A stretch of DNA of 64,000 nucleotides from Bidens hawaiensis (Eukaryota; Streptophyta; Magnoliopsida; Asterales; Asteraceae): assembly GCA_021521415.1 (NCBI GenBank), contig JAIQDT010002051.1, positions 124,001 through 188,000 on the forward strand, given 5' to 3'. This document shows, in pieces, positions 45,943-58,348 of this stretch (positions within the stretch are counted from its first letter, which is position 1; the number at the start of each line of letters is the position of its first letter). The notes under the pieces are model-generated. The model made no database searches. It was not told the origin of the DNA and saw only the letters and a list, made by a program, of their open reading frames with translations. The translations under genes and the position numbers were made by a program.

Positions 45943-48416
45943 ATGACTTCGATAAACATCACGGAACTAGTGAAAATGGAAGTTGAAGCCGGTTCAGCAA
46001 CTAAGGCTCCGAAAATGCTTAAGGGTACCGATTTCGTTGCATGGAAAGATCGGTTTGAACAGTATGTTAAATATCAAGATGCTAAGATGTGGGTGTGCAT
46101 ACAAGATGGATACATTCCACCAACGGCCTTGTTTGAGGGTCGTGATCAAATAAAGAAGTACAGTAAGATGGATGAGGAGGAGTGGAAAATGTATGAGGCA
46201 GAGAGTAAAGCTCATGCGGCGATCACCATGGCCCTTCCACAAGAGATTCTTCACACCTTCAGGAAATACAAAACCGCTAGAGAGCTATGGGAAGCGCTAG
46301 AAAATCGATATGAAGGTAATGTGGGAATACGTGCATCCAAAATTAAGCTACTAAAAACCCAATTCTCGGTGTTCAAATATTTGAAAAATGAATCACTTGA
46401 TGATATCATCACAAGATATTATCACCTAATGACCGAACTCAGCAATTACTCCATTGTATACAAAGAAGAGGAGATAGTCGAGAAACTCCTTGATGCTCTT
46501 CCACCGAAATGGGAAATGTACACGGTTTTGATGAGAGAAGATAAAGAGTTTGCCGATTTTGATTTGGAAACAGCAGTCAATAAATTACGCACTTTTGAAC
46601 TTAACATGGTTCAGAAAGAGACACCAACTGATCAGGTTCAGGATCCGGGTATGTACGGTGCAAAAGTTAGCTCAAGTTCAAGATCAGAATCGTCTGCTTA
46701 CTACTCAAAGGGAGACTCAAGCTCAAACTCAATTCAAGATGGTCATGTGACTCTCAACATGGATGGTGATGTATGTTTCGTAGCTGCAGGAAGTAATTCT
46801 TCAAAACCTCAAGCCACAACTGGTAACTTCTCATCAAATGTTCCAACCAACAACTACTCACAGATGCCCATGAGTGTTAAATCAGCTGAACAACAGTTTG
46901 CTCTCTATGCATCTTTCATTGCATCTTATGAGAATTACATCTAAGGTAAAATAGTCGATCCCGCAACTTTGGATGAAGACTATGATCAAATTGATGCTGA
47001 TGATCTAGATGAGATGGACCTGCAGTGGCATATGGCTATGATAGTAAGACGGGTTAAACGATTCATGAAGAAAACAGGTAGAAAGTTCGTTGGCGAAAGA
47101 CCAGGTTTTGATAAGTCAAAGGTTCGATGTTATAACTGTCAACAGAATGGTCACTTTGCTAAGGAATGCACAAATGAAAGAGTCGAACGTAGTCAGAACA
47201 TGCCTACACAACATAATGGGGGAGGTAGTGAGAATAGGGCGATGGTATCTAGACTGAATGGTGGTTACAACTGGAATCTACAAGTTGATGAAGTGTTCGA
47301 ACAGGCCAACTTGGTAAACATCGAAACTGGAGGGAGCGACAGAGAGACGGGAGAAGATCAAGCTTATATGGCAGAAGTGAATGATCAGCTCTCTGAGGTA
47401 AGTTCTGAACTCCATTGTATGCAATGTGAAAATCTGTCTGAACAATTGAAAACAGTAACTGATCAGTTTGTTAGTTTGGACGATCAATTTAAAATGTTAA
47501 AAGAAGATCATCATTACACTAAAACTAGAGAAAACAGTTACTCTGTAAAAATAAAAGCTAGTGAAAAAGATATCAGAAGTCTTAAAGCCTGTCAAGCTGA
47601 GAAAATACAAGTAATTGATCTTAGTTATGAAGTGTTAGAAGAGAAAACCAAACTAATTGCTGAAAGGGATAAACAGATAGCTGATTACCAGGTGAAAGTG
47701 GTGGAACTAAACAGAAAAATTGAACAGTTCAGAAATTCCTCAGCCATGCTTGATCATATCGTAAGTGTTCAACGTTCCCCAGTTAACAAAGGGGGAATTG
47801 GATTTTCTGAAGTTCCATCACCGTATAACCATAACTATACGTATGATCCTAGTAATCAGAAATCTGGTGATGTTGAGATTAGTCAGACAGTTCCTGTCAA
47901 AGTTTCGATTAAAGAACCTGAAGTTAGTAAAAATGAAACGAGTAAGCCTGTTTCGAATGTTAAGATTTTTGTTCCTAGTTCTGTCTCATCAAATTCGGAC
48001 AAGACATCTGAATCTAGTGAGACAAAAGAAGGGGTAGTGTTACTAAAACGTGGGGAGGAATATAAGCCAACTGAAAAAATTCTCCCCTAAACCCGTATGT
48101 CCCACCATATGTTAGACAAACGGGTAGTAATGCAACCTCAACATCTGAAACAACTGTTGAGACGAAAGTTGAAAACAGGAGTTGTTTCAGATGCAATCAA
48201 ATAGGACACTTGATTGCTGATTGCCCTCTAAATCAGAGATTCAGAGGTATGAGGCCTCCGAAATTTGAGAATAAAACGAATAGTAATTATTATAATGGTA
48301 AGAATGCAAACTCACCAATGTTCAGATATTGGACTAAACCAAGATTTCAAAGATATCAATATCAGTTTTCCCAGTTAACAACCAAACCTATAATTATAAC
48401 TCTATTAATTCTCTAA
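45943..48416 (+). pseudogene. Copia C gag, with two zinc knuckles
   Basis: Start ATG at 45943 (MTSINITELVKME). The capsid domain covers residues about 25-220 (LKGTDFVAWKDRFEQYV, ELWEALENRYEGN, ITRYYHLMTELSNYS). A single in-frame TAA lies at 46942. The frame then continues with YDQIDADDLDEMDLQW and an intact CCHC knuckle CYNCQQNGHFAKEC at 47128-47169, and a long predicted coiled-coil region (47390-47750). It closes at 48090. After a shift of frame near 48085 a second knuckle CFRCNQIGHLIADC is at 48183-48224, with a tail to 48416. The two-knuckle layout is the same as in copia B, so an enlarged Gag is a shared trait. Intact it would form the particle and bind genomic RNA. Confidence 0.88.
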
Positions 48417-48593
48417 GGTTTGGAAGGCCTCATAGTCATTCCTCAAGAAGATTTTCTTTTAGGACTTACAGAAATTATTCTCATACTGACTTTGGACAGC
48501 CAAAGTATGGGATGCCGTTTAACAGATTTAATCGACCCAAGACCGTCTTGGGTCCCCAGATTTTAATCATTTTCTTTAATCGTGTAGGAACAG
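48417..48593 (+). other. Gag-pol junction of copia C
   Basis: No single open frame. It ends with a T-rich run and gtgtag just before gaacagt, as in copia B, and may be an intron end or a decayed linker. Confidence 0.45.
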
Positions 48594-51500
48594 TTGAACA
48601 GGACTGTAAACAATCTGTGGGTTGTGGATAGTGGCTGTTCCTGGCACATGACTGGTAACAAGAATTTGTTACACGAATGGAAACCTGTTCAAGGAGGTAG
48701 GGTAAGTTTTGCTGGAGAGAGTGGTGGTAGAATTACTGGAATTGGAATTGTGACAAATTGTAAAATGAAGTTAGAGAAGGTGAATTTTGTTGAGGAGTTG
48801 AAGCATAAATTGTTGAGCGTGTCTCAGATTTGTGACAAAGAGTACACAGTGCACTTTACTAAAAATGAAGCAATTGTTTTGTATCCTGGTTTCAAGATAC
48901 CAGAGGCATGGGTAGTGATGAAAGCTCCAAGAGAAAAGAACACATATGTAATGGATATGAGGTCAACCGAGATGGCAACAGAAGAGTCATGTCTTCTGTC
49001 AAAGGCAACTGAATCTGAGTCTGAGTTATGGCATCGAAGAATGGGGCATATACATCTTCGAAAAATGAACTACATTTTCAAGAATGGGCTGGTGCTTGGT
49101 GTTCCCTTGAAGAATTTTAACTATGAAGACCAATACTTATCGTGCAAGAAGGGAAAGCAACAAGAGACCTACTTCACATGGATCTTTTCGGTCCCGTGAA
49201 TATAAAGAGTCTAGGTGGAACATCATACTGCTTGGTAATAACCGATGATTACTCTCGATACTCTTGGGTATACTTTCTGAAGACAAAAGATGAGACGGTT
49301 CAGTTGGTAATTAACCTGATTACCAAGGTTGAAAATATTGTAGGGAGGAAGGTTAAGTACATCAGGAGTGATAATGGGACAGAGTTCAAAAACTACCAGA
49401 TGGAGATGTTCTGCTTACAGAAAGAGATAGACCACCAGTACAGCGCCCCGTATACTCCGCAACAAAATGGGGTGGCTGAGAGGAAGAACAGGACGCTAAT
49501 TGAAGGAGCCAGAACCATGCTGGCTGATGCTAAACTTCCTGTGGTGTTCTGGGCTGAAGCAGTTGCCATAGCCTGTTATATCCTTAATCGTGTTTTAACT
49601 GTTAAAAGATTGAATAATACTTGTTATGAACTTATGCATGGTAGAAAGCCAAACTTAAATGGTCTCGAACCATTCGGTTCCCCGTGTTCGATATTTAAGA
49701 CGAACTCAAAATTTGGTGATAAAGCCGACGAAGGTATTTTAGTCGGATATGTAGTTCGGACACCCAACAGAAGAATCTTTAATCTATCGACCAGCAAGGT
49801 TGAGGTGGTATGTAACACTGACATCACAAGTTAAAAACCACCAAAGCCTAGCATGGGACCCGCTGAGGCTTTCGATTATGATAAACTATTCAAATCTTTT
49901 AATATGCCTTACTTGGATTTTGCAGAAGTTGATGAGAAAAATGCAACACAGATTCTGTATGATGAGAAAGAAAATTTTGTGCAACGTCCGCAGTACGATG
50001 AATGTCAACCTTCCTCGTCAACTACTGCTGATACCCCTGCTGCTCCTACTGAAGACGAATTTTTCAATCCATTTCACTCTCAACAACAATCGCCCATTGA
50101 TGAACTCTCTTCGAACCTGGAAGACAATCTGCAAGGCAGTTCGGTTCCGACTACTGGAGTTCACAAAAATCACCCTTTAGAGAACGTGATAGGTGATCTG
50201 TCTGACGGTGTACAAACAAGACGAAGCTTGAATGAGCACACCTGTGTTTACGCAAGCATTAAAGAAACGGGTATCTTAAATGAATGCTTGTACACCTGCT
50301 TCATCAGCCAGATTGAAACAAAGAACTATCAAATGGCTCTAAAGGATAGCTCGTGGGTCGAAGCCATACAAGAAGAGTTAGCCCAGTTCGAGAAGATGGA
50401 AGTATGGAAATTGTTTGCAAAACCGAAGAATGTACATGCTATTGGCACAAAGTGGGTCTTTAAGTGTAAGAGATATGAGAAGGGAGTAATCATAAGAAAC
50501 AAGGCAAGGCTGGTCGTAAAAGGGTTTAATCAGCAAGAAGGGATCGACTACAATGAAGTGTTTGCTCCTGTGGCTAGGTTGGAAGCCATTCGACTATTTT
50601 TGGCATTTGCTGCACACAATGAGATGAAGGTGTTCCAGTTAGACGTGAAAAGTGCTTTTGTGAATGCTAAAGTCGATGAGGTAGTATACGTTGAACAGCC
50701 TCCAGGTTTTCCGGACCCAGACTTTCCTGATCATGTGTACAAGCTAAGTAAAGCGCTATATGGACTACATCAGGCCCCACGTGCCTGGTACGCAACCTTG
50801 TCTGATTACTTACTTGAGAATGGGTTTGAAAGAGGAAAGATCGACAACACACTATTTGTCAAGAGAAAGGGGGGAGATTTTCTTCTAGTTCAAGTCTACG
50901 TGGACGACATCATCTTTGCTGCATCAAATGTCGTCATGTGTCAGGAATTTGAGGAAGTCATGAAAAGGGGGTTTGAAATGAGCACAATGGGTGAATTAAC
51001 TTTCTTTTTAGGATTGCAGGTCGATCAGAAGAAAGATGGGATGTTCATACATCAAACTAAATATGTCCAAGACGTTCTCAAACGCTTCAAGATTGAGGAC
51101 AGCACCCCATTTGATACTCCAGTTTGCGTCAACCACAAACTTGGTGCTGATTCAGACAGTGATGCAGATGTGGACCCCACCCAATATCGAGCAATCATAG
51201 GTTCTTTAATGTATTTAACTGCATCTAGACCTGACATTATTTTTGCAGTTTGTCTCTGTGCTCATTTTCAGGCAAACCAAAAGGAATCTCACATGAAGGG
51301 AGTAAAGAGGATATTGCAGTACCTCAAAGGCAAGCCTAAGCTGGGATTGTGGTACACGAAAGGGGGAGACCTGGACTTGGTCGCTTACACGGATTCTGAC
51401 TATGGAGGCTGCAATCAGAGTCGGAAGTCGACAACAGGTGGATGCCAGTTTCTGGGAGGAAGATTGGTGTCATGGCAGTGCAAAAAGCATATCTCAGTAG

Positions 51501-51727
51501 CCATTTCTACCTGTGAAGCAGAATACATGGCAGCATCAAACTGCTGCTCCCAGGTTCTTTGGATACAACAGCAATTGCGCGATTACGGTCTGAATTTCAC
51601 TCAAACTCCTATTTGCATTGATAACACTGCTGCAATCTCAGTAACTAACAATTTCGTAAAGCACAGCAAAACTAAACACATTGACATTCGTCATCATTTT
51701 ATATGGAATTGTGCTCGAAAAGGTTGA
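48594..51727 (+). pseudogene. Copia C pol: protease, integrase, reverse transcriptase, RNase H
   Basis: The protease DSG is at 48627-48635 (LWVVDSGCSWHMTG). The integrase zinc region reads LWHRRMGHIHLRKMN and then YLSCKKGK, where the first Cys of the CxxC pair is Tyr. A frameshift between 49142 and 49199 leads to the core, with catalytic Asp at 49181 (MDLFGP), Asp at 49370 (RSDNGTEF) and Glu at 49478 (NGVAERKNRT), which gives the proper D-x35-E spacing. An in-frame TAA lies at 49832. RT follows with [22 protein letters not shown] and YVDD at 50897-50908; RNase H has YTDSDYGGC and CEAEYMAAS. The frame closes at 51727, and a further shifted patch resembles the usual NFADLFTKAF end. The RT-RNase H part is the best preserved. 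It is damaged in two or three places only. Confidence 0.93.
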
Positions 51728-53875
51728 TTCGTTAGATAATTTCGCCGATCTTTTTTACTAAAGCGTTTGAAGGACATATCTTCGGATGTGTTTGGTCCTC
51801 ACTTCTACCAGTAGATTATGAGGATAGCCATTAACCAGATGACTGAAAGTGACCGGGGCGGTTTATGATGTGTTTTTATTCTTTCGCTGAAAAATAGTCG
51901 TTCATACTTAGTTAGAATGACACATACTCGTATGTGGTCGGTCCAGCTGATCCATTGGATCTTCAGGATAGCCGTTTACCTAAAGACTTTGACTTGATCG
52001 GGGCGATAGAATTTAATTTTTTTTATGGGAGTTGATATAATTTTTCAAGTCTACAACTTCGAAAGAAGTCTCTATACAATGTTTTTAAGAAAATTGATCT
52101 AACCTTGGAAAGTGATACAGAAACTATTTATGTGTGCTTAACTAGTGAAGTTATTAAGCCTAAAAGACTCTAGAACAGTCATTGTATGTTATGGTAGCTT
52201 TTTATGGTACGTAAAAGTTAAAGTGATACTAACTAAATCTTCTCGATTTAAAGGGAAGACTCATTAAGAGTTGTGTATGTCTCCATCTACATCTTTCCGA
52301 ATGATAGGCAGAAAAGTGATTACCCAGTCACACACGAGCCCGTGAGTGTTCTGATTTCCGATAAGAAAGTGTGTCAAGTACCTGCAGTGATCCAGATTCG
52401 GGACTTGCAGTAGTCTACTGTTTGAAGATATGTCAATCTTTATTATTAAAAAAATAAAATAAAATAAAATAAAAATAAAAAAAATTAATACGTATGTTAA
52501 GCCTTCTGAAGCCTATTATGTTATCATTGTCAATCAAGAGAAAAGAAAGAGAACGGGATGAAGACCTTAAAGATAAGATGTACTTACTGTTTAAATCAGA
52601 CACTACGGGTCAAGGTCAACTCGGGGTGACTCGGGGAAAGCCAAATAAGCTTTGAGAATAGATAGGAGGCATCACAATCTCTGATGTGTTGTCCGTTTAA
52701 ATTTTGAGCTTAATTGAACCTAATCCGTATCACAAAAGTGATGAAAACCATACTAAGTTTGTTTACCTGCTTACAACCTGTTTCTTTAGGTCATAATACA
52801 GCTGAACATGGATCTAAGAGACAGCCATCTAATTAGTATGATTCCTGTTCGGATCTTTTCTAAAACATTCTGGTCCCCGTCAAGACTGAAATTTGATCCC
52901 GTGTACTTTATTTCTAAATTTTATTTTACATATGTTGTTTTATGTTTAATACCTGGTTACTTGGTCTTTGATCGTAACATTTAACTCTTTAAAGGAAGGT
53001 TTTAAAAGCTGATTGCATGATGTTCAATTTTTAAGGGACTATTTTGTAAGTTTAATACTAAGCGAACTTATGCTTGCGCGAAGTTATTAAGAGGCGAAGT
53101 TAAGGGTAAGCGAAGTTAACCTTAACTTCGCCTGTGCATATTTAATCCTATATAAAGGTTAACTTGGTCAACTGTTTACACATTTTCAAAACCCAGGCGA
53201 ACTTATCACTTATCAACCTCGGCGAACTTATTTCCTCAAATCAAACCTCATTCTTGTTCGTTTCTAATCCGTGTTAAAGGTGTGTAGGGTCGATATTACG
53301 TTTAATTCTTGTCGATCATGTTATTCAGAGGTCGTTTTGGTCCGATTCGGGACCTCGTTCATGCTAACCCTTATACACCCGCTTTTCAAACTCGTTTTTA
53401 ACGTGTTCGTAACCAACTTGATCATCAAGATCTCTGTAATAACATGTTCTTTAGTGTCCACAATCATCAACTTCAACAAACAAACCCTCGTTTGGCCTTC
53501 TAAACCTTTGCCGTTTCAGTTAAGGCGAAGTTATAGTTCAGGCGAAGTTGTTCTCAACTTCGCCTTAGGCTTAACTTCGCCTGATACTTTAATTTTTAAC
53601 TTATCAGGGGCGAAGTTGTTCAAGGGGCGAAGTTATGGTTAGGCGAAGTTATCCTTAACGTTGCCTTACCCCTAACTTCGCCTGGTGCTTTACATATTAT
53701 TTATCAGTTTATCTGTTGTCAGGCGAAGTTACTGTATAGGCGAAGTTGTGCTCAACTTCGCCCTATGTCTAACTTCGCCTGCACTATAAAGTTTATCTTA
53801 TCTTCGCTCATGGTAACAGGCGAAGTTATGATTTGCTTAGACGATTTTTTAACTTAGACCGTTTGTGGTGCAGAT
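51728..53875 (+). other. Copia C spacer between pol and ORF3, with GGCGAAGTT array
   Basis: Non-coding, 2.1 kb. The part from 52404 matches the spacer of copia A. From 53060 to 53830 about 20 GGCGAAGTT or AACTTCGCC words occur, many as close inverted pairs. It ends with tttgtggtgcag just before the ORF3 ATG. Confidence 0.82.
53863..53873 (+). promoter_or_regulatory. Candidate 3' splice site before ORF3 of copia C
   Basis: ttgtggtgcag ends two bases before the ATG at 53876, with taac at 53851; the position is conserved with copia A. Confidence 0.45.
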
Positions 53876-56796
53876 ATGGCAGCTGTAGCAGGAGCCGGTG
53901 GTGCTGGTGGTGATGATGGTGGTGATAACCACCGTCAATTCTTTCCGGGACACAATACGTACATCACACTGGACCCGGATGCTAGTGGTGTTGATGATTT
54001 TCGCGAGATCATCACTTTTCTGATTCGCTCGCTTATCTTCTATGCAATTACTACAACTCTGCCCATTTCTCTGCCGAGCATAGAAGACTTCTGGCAGACG
54101 GTTGAGTATGATTGTAGAGTCGAGCCCCCAGTCATGCACGCCACAGTCAACAATCAGCAGGTGCAGTTCTCATCGGAACATATAAGGGTCGCCTTGCAGT
54201 TTGGGAATGAAACGAGAGATGATCCTACAGACTTTGTTGCTCCATTCAGAGATGGTGCATTTTTAAGAATGGGCTATTCTGGTCCATTGGGTGACACTCA
54301 GAGACGTAAGGGATTTTTGTTGGATCAATGGCGTTTTCTAATGCATGTGATGATCGTATGCATGTCGGGTCGTAAGGCTGGAACGGATGGTATGGGTGCC
54401 ACGATGCAATCGGCAATGACAGCACTGACTTACAACAAGCCTTACAGCTTCAGTCAGATGGTGTTTTATGAGATAGACCGTCAGAGACGAGCGGTGGCTC
54501 GTGAAAGATTCTTGATGTATCCAAGATTCTTACAAATGATCTTGAATCACGTGGCTCCTACGCTACCTCCGTCCTATTCGTTATGTAAAGAGTGACAGCA
54601 AGAGGATTTTCGTACAATGCAAGTCATCGAGTGCTCGAAGTAAACCAGAGCTTCGTCCATGACATACTCCGCTATTTGGGTATTTGATAAACCCGGCGTA
54701 TGTTGCTCCTCGTGGAGACGAGTTTCGAGATCCGGCACCGTAAAAGGCTGTTGTCTCTCAACCACCACCTGTGGTACAGCAAGCATCGCCTGCTGCTCCT
54801 GTTGTGGCGCAGGATCAAGTAGACCTTGAAGCTACTTTTGGTGGCCAAGGATTTTTCAATATGGAACGAGTTGATCCTGAGGCAGAGGTTCAGGTCTCAG
54901 TAGCAGAAGTTTCTAGTGCTGATGTGTCGTTGGTAGCTACGTCTGTAGCTGATTCTGAAGGAACCGACTCTGACTCCTCAGCTGATGATGTTGCTGAAGC
55001 AAGACAGATACTGGTCGCCCAAGAAAGGATTCAGGGAAAAAAAAAGAAACATATAGATGACAATGAATCCGATTTTGAGGAGGAGTTAGATCGGTTGGTT
55101 CGTCGATAGAAACGGGTAAGAACGGGTGAAGGATCGGTAGCTGGTGAAAGCTCGAGGGTGGTTCGTTTCTCTCCACCCGCCTTATCTGGTATGGCTACGG
55201 TCCCTGCGTCGTTGTCTGTGACAGGACCAATCACCTCAGGTGCCCCCGTGTTGACAACATCATCTTCTTTTGGCATTCCACCTACCACATTTCAGCTTTC
55301 GGCTCCATAAATTGTTTCTTTGCCACCTCCTACACTTACTCCATCGGAGGTTGTTGCAAGATTCGTTGAGTCGACGCTGGTTGCCACCGCGGGGTTATCA
55401 GTTACCATATCACCTGCGGTTACTTTTCAGCCTGTTTCTGATGTCCCGGCTACCTTGGGAATCCCTCCACCGTACGCTCAAGACATTTCTCATATAAGGT
55501 TTGATTTTGATACAACTTTATCTGACTCGGACAGAATAGCTGCTCTAGAAAGGGTCGTGGCAGAACAGTCGAGAATCAACCTGATCCAGACCCACGCTAT
55601 TCAGCGCCTTGTTGCAGAGAATCAGATTCAGTCGTCCCTCCTGATTGAGCACGGTAAAATTTTTGATACTTTAAAACAGTTCTTAGCATCTCAGGGGGAG
55701 ACGAGCTGCAAGGGCGATGAGCTGAGGACGAAGAAGAGTAACGATAGAGACGATGATCCCAATGCATCGAAAGATGCAGGTGGTGAGTTGCCAAGAACTG
55801 AACAAGCTCTTGGGACTTCCACATCTCAGGGGGAGTCAACGGGTGCAACTGGTGAATCAGGGGGGTGAAGATGTGGTGGTAGTGGAGGACGATGAGATGT
55901 TGGATGACGACGATGTGTTACCGGTTGAAGAGATTGAGAAAAAAGGAGCTGACATTGTTATTGATAGTGAGGTTGAAGAGGGAGAGATTGTGGAGGATAA
56001 TGTTGAGCAAGAAATTCCGGAAGTTGATAAGACAAATGTGGGTCATGATATGGGAAGTGACGAGACTGAATGGGAAGAGCAGCCGAGATGGAAAGAAGGC
56101 TACGCTCAATGGTTCGTAAAGACAAAGAAACCGGCGGTTCCCACTATGTTCAAGAAGAGTTACAACATCAAAGTGTATGCTGAATCAAAAAAGGGGATTA
56201 TTTGCTGGTTATATGATGAGCAGCTGAGGCTATTTGTGATTAAACGCTTTAACGGAGTTCAGTATTTCAAGAGGTTGTTGAGATCGTTGAATACCTTGCC
56301 TGAGTGTGAGGTAAAGGATTTAGCCAAGTTGGGGTTGATAAACAGGAGTGATGATAATATGGCTAGGATTATTGGGAAGATCGTTTGGAAAGAAAGTATA
56401 AAAGATAAAAAGTTCGACTTGTTAAAACCGCAGAAAGGAAAGCTAATTGAAGACAAAGACAGAGGTATGAGAGCTGATGGCAAACCTTGGATGATAATGA
56501 AGTATAAGCCGATCCGGTGTTTAAAAGAAGTGCCGATGAAACAAATGCCCAAGGATGTCTTAAAGAATCTGAAATAGTGGTATGTTGATAGTGAAACAGC
56601 TGAAGCGGTGATGGAGGATGAAGATGAACAAGAGTTGCTGAGAGTGTATGATCCAATGCACTTGGTGAATTTGTCTCAATCTGACTTGCAGGTGCTGAAC
56701 GAGAAAAATATATTCTATATTCCGGCATGGAAGGATGAAGCCAAGAAATATCAGAGAGTAGTTTCTGTTTGTGTCAGAGAAGGCGTTCATGCTTGA
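53876..56796 (+). pseudogene. Copia C ORF3: extra 3' ORF of unknown function, several breaks
   Basis: Homologue of 13361-16258 in copia A. The first 239 codons are open (SIEDFWQTVEYDC, LLDQWRFLMHVMIVCMSG, FLMYPRFLQMILNH), so the N-terminal domain is complete here although interrupted in copia A. A small deletion near 54565-54590 then shifts the frame. Stops follow near 54661, 54742, 55107 and 55308, a second shift lies near 55862 and a stop at 56575 (TAG for a Trp codon). The end is TGA at 56796. The same domains follow in the same order: acidic and Ser-rich middle, coiled coil (IAALERVVAEQSRIN), and conserved C-terminal part (WKEGYAQWFVKTKKP, KGIICWLYDEQLRLFV). No membrane segment. Role unknown. 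Confidence 0.85.
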
Positions 56797-56874
56797 AGAC
56801 GGGTGACTCGAGTTTTGGGATTACATGACACGTGATTGAAGTTAGAGATATGAAGCTACTGCCAAGGGGGAGTC
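56797..56874 (+). other. Copia C polypurine tract region
   Basis: aagggggagtc at 56864-56874 abuts the 3' LTR. Confidence 0.88.
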
Positions 56875-57277
56875 TGTTGGTACATGATGTCAGTGGTTCA
56901 GTATCTATTGTCTGTAATCTTTTTAGTTGGTTTTGTTATGTTTTAGTTAAGTTGTCTCACAAGTTCGCCTGATATAAGTGAACTTGTGGACAAGCGAAGT
57001 TATCAACAACTTCGCCTAGTCTGTTAGGCGAAGTTGTCGATGACTATATAGGTTTGGCTACGACTTGTATTTGTAGGAGATTTTCTAGTACGTGTAATTG
57101 TGATTTGCGTATCACGTGTTAAAGGAGTTGCAATACAACGTGTCTTTTGAGTATTGTAACGTGTGTTCGTGTTCGGTATTAACATAGTTTACGTCTTACG
57201 CTCGTATCGGCTTACGTAGGGATTCCGCACCTACGTAGTACGAGATACTTCCGTGTAGATCCGGCTGGGAACCTACA
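56875..57277 (+). repeat. 3' LTR of copia C (403 bp)
   Basis: Aligned over its whole length with 45035-45437. TATA-like ctatata near 57042-57048; hairpin at 57213-57237. Followed by TSD aaaat. Confidence 0.95.
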
Positions 57278-58348
57278 AAAATCATTCCAGCTTTTGATTT
57301 GTCCGGCGGGCAACTTTTCAAACCATTCTCGAGCAGCTCCCGTGAATGTTAGTGCAAACATGTGGCACCAGTACGGAAGGGTCCAACCACTAACTCCTCC
57401 GACTGCGACAAATCTCAGCAAATGATCACTAGGATTTGTCATTCCATTATATGTTCCAACGGATGTTGGAATCTTTGCGTTCATTAGAAATGGAGCTAGT
57501 GTGATGCTTGGAATAAATTTTGACTTTTCTGCAAAAGATTCTGGACGGTATGGTTTTGAAAAATCATACTCAGCACTACTGCAGTACTCCGCGTGGCGGA
57601 CGACTAGTCGCGGGTAACTAGCCCCTCCATATGAAGGAAGGCGGCTATCCCCGCTGTAATAACTACCTTCCGGATGATAAGTTGAGTCATATTCGTCCAT
57701 TTCGCCCTCATAAGATGGTACCAGCATATCTATACGAGGGCGAGGACGTAACCTCCGAATCTCACCCATATTATGTTTCGGCGGTTGACTGTATTGAATG
57801 TGGCTTCCCTTTATGGGAGGAGAAATAGATCTCCTGGGAGACTCATCATACGTCAGGGTACGGCCATGAAAACGTTCATTCCGAACCCTGCATTCGTTAT
57901 CTGCTTTTAAACTGTCTTGTTGAACACGAAGCCATTCTTCCGGAGACAAAAGTCCTTCGGTTCTGAAGCTATGACGGTGAGCTCTTCTTGGGTTAAAATC
58001 ACCGGAATCTTCCTCCAAACCTAGCTCCGAGTGAGTTCGGTGGGCTTCTCTCATAATTCGCTTTAGATCTCTCAGATTTGAACCTCCTGGGGCTGTGACA
58101 TGCCCTAGGTCAGTAGTTGGTGTAACGACATTTCCAACATCTACCGGAGTAGTATCTGCTAATGGAGTGAAATGTCCCCTAGCCGTTGAACCACCTAAGG
58201 TAAAACCACCAGGGTTCACGACATCAGTTCGTGGAACAGAGTTTGTGATTCTAGCAAAAATGGATGTTGCTCCTTCACGTGTTTCAATATTGAGATCACG
58301 TGGAGGTTGCGACTGATTCTCCGTCGGCCCTTTAGGTAACTGATTCAT
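57278..58348 (-). pseudogene. gag of the Tat-like element, N-terminal and capsid part
   Basis: Open for 357 codons from ATG at 58346-58348 (MNQLPKGPTENQ) to the copia C insertion. The N-terminal 250 residues are low in complexity and not recognisable. The capsid-like part follows (FLMNAKIPTSVGTYNGMTNPSDHLLRF, here only partly quoted as TYNGMTNPSDHLLRF, then MFALTFTGAAREWFEKLP and GQIKSWND), the typical retrotransposon Gag pattern (YDGxxDPxDHL, GxAxxWFxxLP). It is open up to the insertion site, so copia C is the first obvious break. The gag continues at 45034 on the minus strand. Confidence 0.85.

Larger units (their letters stand above)
45035..57277 (+). mobile_element. Copia C: complete 12.2 kb SIRE-like Ty1/copia element
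   Basis: Two 403-bp LTRs are flanked by TSD aaaat (45030-45034 and 57278-57282). Order: primer site, GGCGAAGTT-rich leader, gag, pol, 2.1 kb non-coding spacer, ORF3, polypurine tract, LTR. It inserted into the gag of the Tat-like element. The LTRs differ at about 15 sites by eye (near 3.7%), with no net length difference. Same family as copia A. The assignment to SIRE/Maximus rests on RT wording and the 3' ORF; its LTRs are short for that group. Confidence 0.94.

Noticed and set aside
57212..57277. Extension of the Tat-like gag into the copia C LTR
   Set aside because: The frame happens to stay open across the insertion border; the residues beyond the TSD belong to the LTR.
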